From: Albula goreensis
Taxonomy: Eukaryota > Chordata > Actinopteri > Albuliformes > Albulidae
Reading direction: 5' to 3'
DNA length: 64,000 nucleotides
Assembly: GCA_022829145.1 (NCBI GenBank)
Contig: CM040755.1
Location: 11,231,563 to 11,295,562, forward strand
The position numbers and the translations under genes were made by a program. Below are positions 43,301 to 55,300 of this stretch, in pieces; the stretch's first letter is position 1; each line of letters starts with the position of its first letter. The notes below the pieces were generated by a model. That model searched no databases, was not told the origin of the DNA, and was given only the letters and a program-made list of their open reading frames with translations.

Positions 43301-46300
43301 ATAACACTTCTGCAAACTGATCTGAGAAAACCTGAAAACTCTAAACTGCCATGTTCTTGGCATGGTCTTCAATACAATGGTAAATTATGTTTCCAGACTG
43401 CACTGGGTGCAACAGCCATGTTAAACACAAGATACTTCACTTCATTCCTGCACTGATGCAATTGCTTTTGTGCACACCTTTTTTTCAGTATCCGGTGACA
43501 TCACTGACCTGCCCTAACCTACCAGCTGGACTAGGATCATACCTTTAGATCATTTTCTAAATCAGTCCTATCCTCTCATTTCATTTATTTTTCTGCATTT
43601 GGGATTCCCAACTGTATTCATTAGAAAATCTCTTTGCTCCACTGTCTGCAATTAGGAAGGGTAGAGAAAATGCCACATTGTCTGACGAGGCAAGTCCAAG
43701 CTATTGGAACATTTCTTTTAGTGGAACAGAGAGGGTTAACATAGAAATGGCGTTGTGGTGCAGAGCATGAAGAGCTCAGTGTGTTATCCTAGTGCAGGGG
43801 TCCGGGCTGCTAGACGATGGGCGCAACTGCTTCTGAGAACAATACGGTGCACCCTCGATAAGAACAGCACTGGCAAAAGGCCCAAATGGAGTTTACTACT
43901 CACTGAGAGTGGAGGGGGAGAACAAAAAACAAAACTTTTTTAACGCTAACACGTGTTTCTAATTCACAGAGTAATGACATCATGCCACAACACTGCACGT
44001 TTCTATACAGATCACCCCCAAAAAGATCCTGCTCTGATCTCTGATCGCAGCTTGGCAACGACAGATGAAGTAAGTGGCAAGGAGCCATGATGCAGTTGCG
44101 TTTCAGCTCAAGAATGCTGTCGCAATATTAATCACATCTTTGGGGGTGGGGGTTCTTCCAGGGCTGATTAATGGTGTAGGGGGTTTCGCTGGCTCGAGGA
44201 AGTACGCCTCATCTCACCATTGCTCCACGGTAGTATGCCGTGGTGATGGTTCTGAACCTCTCCTGTCCTGCTGTGTCCCTGTGAAAGAGACACAAGCGTA
44301 TTTGAATCACTCCAGGAGTGAGACACAAAATAACACCTGACTGCTCTCTGTGAAAGACTAAAGTATGCTTAAATCCATTCCAGCAATGAACTTAGTGACA
44401 GACATTAACATAGATTGAAAACTGTCCCTGCTACAAACAGTGTCCTTGAGAAAGACAAAAAGTTTAAACCAACTCCACATCAAAAATTTCCCTTTAATGC
44501 TGTTCTGTGTCCTTCTTCACTCAGAAAACACAGTATAGACTTTTATCAATCTTGTCCCACTCATCCTTAGTCACATAGGAGTACGTTAACCCCCAAACAC
44601 CCCCCCACCCCTCTACTCCACCCCCACTGGACCCTACACATCTCTGCTTCTCATTTCAGAGAGCATTTCAACTGTGGAGGGATATACCCGCTGGCCTAGT
44701 TCTATGATAGGCACACACAATCCTGCAGGCACACACAATCCTGTTGGTGGATTTTACTCACCATATCTGAAGCTTAATCTTCTTCCCATCCAGTTCTATC
44801 GTTCTGATTTTGAAGTCAATCCCTGAAATCAGCAAAAGAGGGAAAAGTATGTTAATGCTTTACGAGACTCTTAATAGAAACTCAATGCTTTGTTCAACTG
44901 GTCCCTGACCTCTGACCCTGCCAACAGAAACAGAAGACTGGCACAGAAACAGCTGCATGATTATTCAGCAGTGACCCCACAAGCTCTCATAGGGTAGTGA
45001 AGCACCTCGCGACAAGGCTGGCATACCGTCAGGGTTGCAGAATAACCCTCACGATGGGTCCTGGGGACCTCACATTGGTTGGCTCAGTTGAGCCCCAGCC
45101 TCTCACATTGCTGTTCAGCTGTGTGGGGGGGGCGCAGTTTCATTGGGTGAAATTAGATTAGATACAGTATAAAATATAGTCACATTGGGTGTGCCTCTAC
45201 ATACATTTGCTTACATGAGGCCCTTCAGGTGCCCGATGCTGATTGATTGCCATATCTTTCAATTCAGTTTGGAGTCTTGGTTTCATTCAAATCAGTGCCA
45301 CTGCAGACTAGTCTGGACACACACATACGCACTTATCCTAGGTCAAAGCTGTGCAACTTCAGCTGTGGATCACTATCATGGCGCAGAGGCTTTTCCCAGC
45401 TCTCCAGCACTAAAAAGGTCCAGCCACTGAAATAAAGAAAATGACTGCTCAATCCAGGGCTGAGTATCTGTAGACAGACTCAGAGTAGATGAGTAAGAGA
45501 TGAAGTCAAACATTAAACCAGGGCTAATCCAGTGAGCAGCCCTGTCCTGCTGCTTAGCTGCTGGTAAGGGTCCTAGAGATACAGCTGATCGAGCTCAGGC
45601 CTAAATAATCTCCTTTTGGCTGAATGCCACCCTGTATGAGACGGCACACGACCCTGACAAGAAGCCTCAGCAGCAGCTGCCTCCACCAATTATTTACAGC
45701 TCTCTCCCAGACACCTGCCCCCCACTGCAGGGCTAAATTAACCCGCGCCAGCCTCCTAATATTAGCCCGTCTTCTAAAGATGCCCTGATGACTAACGATA
45801 CACCGCACACAGGCTGCCCTGGAATCTGCACACGCGTACAAAGAGCAGCCAAAAACAATACAGGGCCAAGTTAGTTACCCCTCACCATCAAACCTGAACT
45901 GTTCACTCAGCCCAACCACAAGCCTTCCACAAACCTTCCAGCTGACACTCAGGTGTCTCTTTCAGTTCATTTAGCTATCTCATACTGTCAAGACCATAAG
46001 AGGCCACAACCCTGCAGGCCCCTGCAGCCACCTGTCCACTGACAAACCAGCAGGATCCTGCCTAGCCAGGGGAGGTCACTAGAAAGTGAAGAGAATGGCA
46101 TGTCAAACTCTCTTACCCACTACTTTACCCCAGTGAGGCTGGACCAGGTGGTTCGCTTGCCAATGTGGAGCTATGGGCATAGCTGGAATTCAAACATCAA
46201 GAATCAGGATGCATATCTGCACCATGAATTTGCACCTCAACTTTGTGCACCACCTCAAGGCCCCAGAGGAGCGAGGTTCACTTTCAGAAGCTACCAGTAT

Positions 46301-49300
46301 ATGTAACGCTGCAAGGTTTCAAAACACGGACAGAAATAGTGTGGCGTTTCAGGTAGCCATCTTTACTCTGCATGAACATCATGCTGCATTGCTGGAGAAC
46401 ACAAAACACCACCTTGCCCAGTATTTAACCACAGGAGAGCCAAAAATGAACTGAGAACTAATTAATTGCCTTTGGCAGACAACACAGGTGTTCACATTCA
46501 AGAGTTAATGAGTGAAAGGACCCCGCATGAGCGACAGGCAGGTTGCAACAGTCGCAGTGTGTGACACAGAGAGGAAGTGGTGAGCGCCACAGCCATTCTG
46601 TGTGCAGTCTTACACCGGCGGCTCTCTGTTTCCGGGACAATACACACGGGGCTGACACACACACCCGGGCTGCGGTCGTCTCTCTTTCTCCTGTTTCCCC
46701 GTGACCCAGCAGCTATAGTTACAAAGTAAGCCCAAGGTGAAACGTCGCTGTTTTAATTTGGTCTCAGTGGTTGTACTGGGGTGAAGTCAACATCACATGT
46801 GGCACGCACAGGGGGCTGGAGTCCACCTGTTCTGGGGTCAGCAAAGTCAGGGTGCAGTTAAATAATAGCATCAAATATGTTACATATTTACACAATGACA
46901 CATATTTAAGTGGATTGCATTGCTGATTAGCAAAAGCCAAATACTCTGGATCATGGCTTTAACTGAATGTGTTAGTTGGAAAGCAGCCAAATGGTGTAAA
47001 GGTATAAATCAAAAATGTGCTAAATTCTTCAGTTTTTGTATGGTTTCAAAGTAATAGCAGGAGAGGATCCGCAGTGCTTCCACTGTGATTTCCCCTGTAC
47101 AGAGAGGACATGTTGCACTGTACATCTGAACAAACTGAGCGGTGTTAAGAAATGGTTCAAAGGACGGTGTGGTTCTGATGACTGGGATGAAATTTCCCAA
47201 TATCCAGGGGAGAGGGTGTTTCACTGAAGAGAGAAAGATAACAGTATTACTCTTAGTGTGTGTGCGCAAGTGTATGTGTGTAACTTTCTGGACACACACG
47301 CACGTTTATGTGTTTGTGTGTGTGTGCCTGTGTTGAACAGTGTCATGATCACACTCAGTAAGAATCCAGGAAGTGGAACAGAGATGGCTGCCAGTGGCAG
47401 TGGGGAAGCCTGCTGTGTGGCCGAGGCCTAGGGTCCCTGACCTTCTTGTCTGTGGAGAGGAAGTGATGTCGCCACAGTTCTGAGTTGGCAGAGGAATGCA
47501 GGAACCACCTCCATCCGACTCCCTACTCCCCTCTACAACCGACCAGCAGACTGTCACAAGACCAAGGAGGGCCCAGACAGAAAGCCCTCTGTTTCTCCAG
47601 CCACCGCAGACAGAACAGGACTGCACAGGGTGAGGGGGCGGTGCTACAGCAGCCCAGGCATACACTTCACCAACACGCAGAGCTGGAGGACCAGCTGAGG
47701 CCTACTCCACTCGGCCAGAACACTGACCAAAATGGCCAAAACTTTGATCATGCAGGACTGCTTCACCAGTTCGCCTTCATCTTCTAAGACTTCTGTTCTA
47801 CTTCCTACTCACACAATGACAGACAAATCAAAGGCACATGTAATGGACGACACCTAGCCAAAGCTAATACCTTGAGTATTCTACACAAGCCTGAGCACAT
47901 CCCCATGAAGGATACAACATACAGGACTTCTGTTATCATTGGCATATTGCTCATGCAATGTGCAGGCTACTGTAGCCACCAGCTTGCGCATGACTAGCTT
48001 AATTAACTTCCTTTCAGATTGGGGGAAAAAACTGGCCCATGCTTCCAACTACATAAAACTGGCCCATAAGGTCATGCACAACTTTATGGTGCAGCTGTGA
48101 GTCCTGCAAACGGGTTATCAAGCCTCAGCTGGTGAGGCAACAACTGGTCCAGCCTTGCCGGGGAGCGATAGAGGTAGATCCAGTAAATGCGATTACAACC
48201 ATCACCCTGTAGCCACCACTCCTGAAGGGGTGTGCATCTGAAAGTGTGTCAACTGAGCATATGTTGACTTTGTGTTCCTCCAATAGCATAGTCACTATGC
48301 AATTGGTAACATACCTGCCGTGTGAAAGTGGCAAACTTGTTGATACACAAAGGGTACAGAAAGAAACTCCAGACTAGTTCAGTCCATAAAAGGCACAACC
48401 TTATGGCCTGTTCAAGTATGAGGCAGAGTCAGAGGACAGGTTTGGCTTTGTTCAGATCGGAATAGGTGGGTTTAAGCACACAGTTACCACTTAGGTTACC
48501 ACTGCATTACCTTGTCCCAAACATCAGCCAGATGCCCACAGGCTAACGACTGATATAAGGAAGAGCCACGCCTCTACGGCAGTGTTGGCTATCCCATAGT
48601 GCCGTGTGACATGCAGTGGTGAAAACAGTCAGTGGCATGTAGATGACGCAACAATGGGGTGAGCACACACACAGCTGCAGAGATCTTTGCCCCAGTGCAG
48701 ACTGTACAGACAAAACCCAAGAGATACCCATGAGAGCAATTACTTTTATGGGGGAGAAAAGGGGAAAAAACTCAGTGAGCGTGAGTGATGTTGCAAAAAC
48801 CTAATCTTGATGCTGTGCTGGGTAAAGCAGAGGAGGACAGTGCTCTCTCTTGCTTGCTTTCTCCCCAGTGGCTAGCTTTAAGAGCACTGTAAGCTATGCA
48901 GTTTTTTGGCTGATATACCCTCTCCCTCCCACTCTCCACAGAGCTCAGCTGTAATCTTGATGTCTCGACTGCAATGAAATGATCCAGAAAAGCACTGCCC
49001 AAATGCTCAATACAGATCACTGAGCATCAGTACAAAAGCCACCACCACCCTTCATTTACTCTTGTCTGGTTGTGAGATGAGGAGGTGCTCCAGCACAGTG
49101 GCACTGTATAAGAAATCCTTACAGTGCAATGCTCTAACTCACAGTACAGTGTTTTCTCTACACGCAACTTGAGCATTTCTCACGTCTAAGAAATCCTTCA
49201 CCCTATCAGTTTAAAAAAAGTGAAGTCCAGAGTGTTCGCTCAAACAAAAAGCAGGCACTTTGATTACAGAATTCCATACTGTCCTGGGTTTATTTAAGGA

Positions 49301-52300
49301 GCGCTTATAGCCAAAGTCAGTTGCCTCTAATGAAAAACACATGCTGACACTTAAAAGAACCGAGTTTCGCTGTTTTTATTCAACACAAAAAAGGCTTTTC
49401 GGCTGAGTGAGAGACTCCAGTGCTCAAAATCACAGGAGAGCCTAGGCCCAGCACATACTGCGCTCACACCAAATAATCCACAGATCATCACACACAAATG
49501 TTTATGGAAGATTTAGTGCGGTGTTAGCAATCCTACGGTATTTGCTGAATTGCTCTGAATAGCAGTGTCCCCTCCCCTTTTCTATAGTCTGTGTATCCTG
49601 CATCTAAAACTTTAAAGCATACTCTCAACCTTTCTGTTCTCATGAAAGAGTTTGCAGAAAATCTTATCAGAACTATAAAGAAAGCATTAAAATGGCACTT
49701 TTGAAATATAAGCGTTTTTACAGCTGAATGCATTCCTGTATGGCCACTTGTACATTCTAATTTAGCAGAAAACCAATTTAATATGACACAAAGGACACAT
49801 CTGCATTGTTTCTAAGCTTAAAAGTGAATTGAATTAAGTTTATGTACGACTGGGAACAAGAACACAATGAACAGAGATAAATAAAACTGTCTCCACAGAG
49901 CAATTTCAAGATAAAATGTGGCTAGCTCAGCAGAGGATATTTATGTGCCAATCAGTCAGGGTCTAAAGTTCTGCACACAAACTTTGTGTTACCTTTATCT
50001 AATGCAAGTCCAAAATCAATTTAAAGTTTCAAAGAAAAAGGAAAGGTTAGCACATGTTTGAACTACAAGGAGAGATTTCTGCAGGGCCACTTATTTCTAA
50101 TCCAACTATATTCAATCTAATAGGTTTAATTTTCTACAACCACAGTTCTATCCTTACATCCCTTGTAAGAGACCATGGCAGCGTAGAGGTGACATCTGAA
50201 GACATGGTTTACAGCCAATCAGATCCTTCTGACGCTGTCGTGTTTCAGACACAAAGACAATGACCCAGCTCTGAGGGCCTGGACGCACAGGAAGGGCATG
50301 TCGACCCTCACGGAGTCACGCGAAGTAAGGCAGCTCTTAAAACAATGCAAAGTGGGCGTGATATTGCTCTACAGAAGCCATACCGAAATCAACAGTGGGA
50401 CACGAAGGGAAACAGTACATCCATTGAAAGCACCTATACACGACTGAAGGGAGGAGGCCCTACGAAAGCAGCGGGTTGCAGACTGCCCGTCTGGCCCATG
50501 GTCAGGTATCAAATCCTGACCACACCCGTGCCAGCTTTTGCCGGCAGCCACATGGTTTGGTGAAAAATATGCAGCTGTATCGGCCAGGGATTCAGTCTCC
50601 ATGGCTGTACCACACTAAACAACACCTTCTCCTCTGGCCAGTTAGGATTTTGTAGTCTATTTGTGTCAGTGCAGCAATAACTATTGAGGTTAGCATACTG
50701 TCTGAGGAGGTGGGAATACTGTAACTCCATAGCTCATATGTATTAATTGTAATAAGGCTAATGTATATAATAGCTAGGTATACTGCACATACCCAGAAGA
50801 TCAGGTGGGCAGACTTAGTATATATCCTCAACTATGCCTAAGGAGTACAGAGTGAGGAGGCGACTGCTTTTTCCCAAATTGAATGGAGAACAACTGCAGT
50901 AATGGAATGAAATAAAGGAGTTAAACTTGCCAAAACAGTTACAGAATGTTGTAACTCTGCCTGCGCTATAGAAGCACAAACCACCTCCTCTTGAGTGCTC
51001 TAGTCTATTGGATTTGACACCGCTCACAGCCAATTTGCCCCATTTCAGACAGTTGGTAAGCACATCTCAGGGGAAACGCAGTCCAGGTGGTGCCAGCGTG
51101 TTTTCGGTTTCCACTGAGCAATAACACTGGAGGGGGCTGGGTACCTTGAAAGCACATGCAATTTCTAAACTCTCCTGAGTACCAATCACTCAGAATTAAT
51201 GTAATTATATAGTAACTGTGTGCTGAAATACATCCAAAAATAAGAGTAGTTTCAGTTGTAGTATCAGTTGTTTGGGTAGTAGTTTAGCACTACATTTTAC
51301 TGTATTATAAGAAAACCTAATCAGAATCAAGACTCCCTTATGTAAAATACTTCCCTGCAGCACATGCAGTCATGTTCTTAGCAACACATGAATTATTTGG
51401 TACTCCACTTACGAGTAGTGAGAAGTAGCAAGGATGGCATTGTGACACTTACATTGCATGGCTTTCACAAAAGCGAGCAGAATCACATCAGCATTTGTTA
51501 AAACATGCTGCACAGCTGTTCCTTATTTAACTATCAATTTCTAAAGACGAAAAAACTAAAACAAATGATGTCGCAGATTTCAAAAAGACATTGAAAAGTA
51601 CCTGCCTTTTCCCACTAAAATCTGAAATAAAACACTGCCCTCTGCCTCTATAGTGCCTGACGTGGTGCGTATCAACACTGTGTTGCAAGGGTGTACTTCT
51701 GAAGTGTCAGACCTTACAGTGAGATACTTACAGCTAATCCACTTGAATGAAAGAATAACTCTTATATTTATGAAATATCCCTTAATGTTTAATGCATCAC
51801 TTATGTGATTTAATACATGAGCAATTTTTACACAACTGATGCCACAAAGCCACCAAGATTCAACAAAAATTAGGCCGTTTAAAAATCCCTGTAAGCTGTT
51901 ATGTCATTTCATGACAATGTCAATGATTCTGTTCGTTTAAATAAACACATCAGATCCAACTTAAACATAAGCCCAAACTAAATTACTACATAATCTCTCA
52001 CACTTCTGAATCTGACAAACGAGGCTTCACAAACAAAGTGGCTGAGGTACAGAAAAACTGGGATGTAGAGCGATGCCAGGTGCTCACACACACTGTGACA
52101 AAGCAAGCCTTTGAGCACCAGTGCTTCCCTGAGGACAAGCCTATCTCCCCATCAATTATACATGCATGATTCTGCTGCCTATATACCCACCATGCAGTCA
52201 CTGGGAGCATGAGAGGCAATTTGCTGCATCTTTTACTTGGGATTGAAGTGGAGCTCTTCTGCAGTAAACATTTTTGAGTGATTACAAGCACAACAGCAAG

Positions 52301-55300
52301 AAAAGATATTCTTGGTACCAATAAAAAAATAAGTTGGGAGGAAAATTAGCGTGGCTGAAATTGAACTGGAACTGGCTTGAGGACTGTTCAACAGTGAACT
52401 AGCAAAGCAGGTTGGTTTGCAGTCAGTTACTTATCAAAAAAGCACTTGTACTTAGTGTTAAGAGTCTAACAGCATGAAAGTGGTGGAAAATCTCCCATTT
52501 AAAACAAGCCAGGGTTTTTCATGTTCCTGGGAGAAAATGGGTAGGCTATAAGCAGTGGGAAAAGGGAATGATAAGCCTGTTGTTCAACCTCTGCAGTGGG
52601 AAAGGGTTTTAATGAGCCAGCCTGGTTCATGCTCCACAGTGGGAAAGAGGTATAATAAGCAAGCCCAATTCCAGCTCCTCAGTGAGAAAGGCTAGAGTGT
52701 GTTAATGTAGGCAGACAGTAGAATGGTCTCAGGCAATAAACACTTTCCTGCCATTATTAAGTAACAATGAGCTCAGAATAGCAAAAGCATTTCTGAAACA
52801 TACAGTAGTAAAGCAAATAATGCTTTTTTTGTATCTCCATTTACATTAGCACATTCCTCATTTATTACGTTACTACTTTTTTCAAATTTTTATTGGGGTA
52901 AAGATTTACATTTTTCAGCCTGTTGCATTCATCACTGACATTTTGTTATTCTGTTGCAAACTTTTATCAACCTCAAATTATAAAATGCTGTCACAGAAGT
53001 AGGAAGGAAATTGGAGGATTTTCCAATCCATTCCTTTTTAATTCGTAAGACATCTTATTTTGGTTATTATACAAATGGACTGCTCCCTCGTCACAGCCTG
53101 CGTTTTAAAAGCAGATGTACAGATAAAATACATTTCAGTAATGACATTCTTTGAAGGTATACACAATTTTTGAAAACACTGCTTTTATTATACCTCATAT
53201 TTAGTATGTGAAAATATGAGATAAATAATATGACCTTTAACCGAAATTGTAATTCCAAATTGTATTTGTACCTGTTCAATTGCAGCAAGACCACCTAAAT
53301 TTGGCACAGCACAGATGCACATGCTTCCTCTGAAACTTGTCTAGTCACTTTTTTTTTTTGCTCGGTTTTCACTCTACCTTCAAACTGACTGTGCAGCAAC
53401 TGGACTGAACTACCTGTGCAGCTGGAGCAGGCAGACTGTGTGCACCCAATCAGCCAGAGGAGTCACATTTGATCAGGGCTGTGGGAATATCCTGCCAAAT
53501 GTTGCTCTCCCTCCCTGGGTGATGCGGCACCTTGTGGGGCTATTGGCTGTAGCTGGCACAGGCAGGAATGCACTCTATTTAATTCTTTTGATCTAACCAC
53601 CACTGTCTTAAACCTCCAGACTGACAGCATGGCCCACTCAGATGAAAATTTTGGCTTTGGAATAAGAGTTCAGTGTGAACGTAATTTACCATACTGTTTA
53701 TTCAATTTAATTATGAAGATAGGATGATGTTTGCTTTTTTGCACTGTGTTATAATACATGATATTGCATAAAAACTGCTCAGTTTTTGCTCCTGGTAAAA
53801 TGTACGATTCCTCCCCAGAGCTTAATTGCATATCTCTGATAATATCTGATATCTGCTTACACTAAAATGTGATTTCAATTTCTGTCTTAGTTTATGGTTC
53901 AGTTTAAATTATGGGAAAATGAAACTGTTCTGCTCCTCAGGATGATTCAGTTAGTTCAACTACTTTATCATCATAATTGAGAAGGTACTTTTTTCGCCCA
54001 GGTCGTTTTCACACTGAACAAGCCGTTAAAAGGCACACAAAACCCTCTCAATGGAGAACATTTTCATAGTCAGCACCACAGTACTTACAGTGCCAGTCTC
54101 CATGCACCACCCCCAGCCCAGCCCCCACCCATCATCCACATCACTGTAAACTGAGTTAAGGACACTCGTCTCATGTAGACTGTCAGTCAGCAGTGCTATT
54201 TTCATTTAAACATGAATACACACAAGAGGAGCAGCACTGAATTACCCTTTCATTTCGCTCTTGTGTACCGGAACAAAAGAGGGAAGCTGATACAGTCTAG
54301 CATAATTTTTATGTTTTTTTTTTTTTTTTTCATTTTACTTATAATGGAGTTTACACATACTCATCCATACACACTGACCAGAGAGAGAACCATGGATCTC
54401 TCTCAATGATATCTGTAGGGTCAAAGCTTAATTATTTTTAAGGGAGACCGACAGGAAATGCCCCTCTCCAGAACATTCTCTTCACCACCAATTTGATTTA
54501 AACGTAGCAAATGGTTTCCACAGATTTTTTGAAAAATGAATCTTTAGGAAGGAAGGTATTCACAATCATGAGGCTCACTGGTTTTGCTGTGTTCTCTAAG
54601 GGACTTTCCCATTGTGACTTTTTCTACAACTAAAAGTCCATCGAAAGGGTGACAGCCATGGTTCCTGTTTTTTCATCGGGGAAAACTCTGCAACTCCTTT
54701 GTACCTCTCTGGGCTTTCCCAATACCAGTTACTCTGGGAATTCCACAGAATTCTCTCAGGAAGTTGACAAACCATATTCAGCATAAAGCCATGCATTACA
54801 CATGTCCTTTTCATTGTTCAAACAGAGAAAGGTAATTATGAAACGTTTGGGTCCCTGTGGTACAAACCTCAGAGTGTTAACTCAGCATACTGCATCTATG
54901 CTGCTTCTTTTCCTCTGAAGCATGACAGTAGGGCTGGGCAATAAAACAGTATTACAGAGTATCAGATTTCACTGAGATTGAAACCAAATGATATTGTTGT
55001 GATATAGCGATATGAATTTTATAACATGTGGATGGGATTACTGTTATTGTTATGCAATATGATGAACATTTCAATTACTGTTCAGAATAGTAAAAAATAT
55101 GTTTTTCCATATAGATCAATACATATATTACAAAATGTATTACTATGGATAAATTACTGTCATATACAGCTTACAATTCTGCCCAGACCTGCATGAGGGT
55201 CTCACTATAATCTCCACCTTCACCTGTGCTCCATCACATGTCATTACAGCAATAGCCATCAACTTTGGCACACTTCACTAGTTCAAGAAATTTATCAGAA

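Larger units (their letters stand above)
40379..44761 (-). other. rab8b: rab8b introns 2-7, survey
   Basis: Introns 40379-40976, 41028-41417, 41484-41924, 42015-42910, 42989-44217 and 44279-44761 contain no recognised gene. A near-palindromic AC/GT stretch (ACATACAAACACACATGTGTGTATGT) lies at about 42705-42730, and a possible but unproven tRNA-like repeat lies at about 43745-43810. Confidence 0.6.

Noticed and set aside
45554..45841. 95-codon minus-strand frame in rab8b intron 1
   Set aside because: No recognised domain and no clear splice partners. The GC patch is better viewed as possible regulatory DNA.
47306..47787. 100-119-codon frames near 47.5 kb
   Set aside because: No domain, located in a GT-repeat-flanked stretch, and no splice support.
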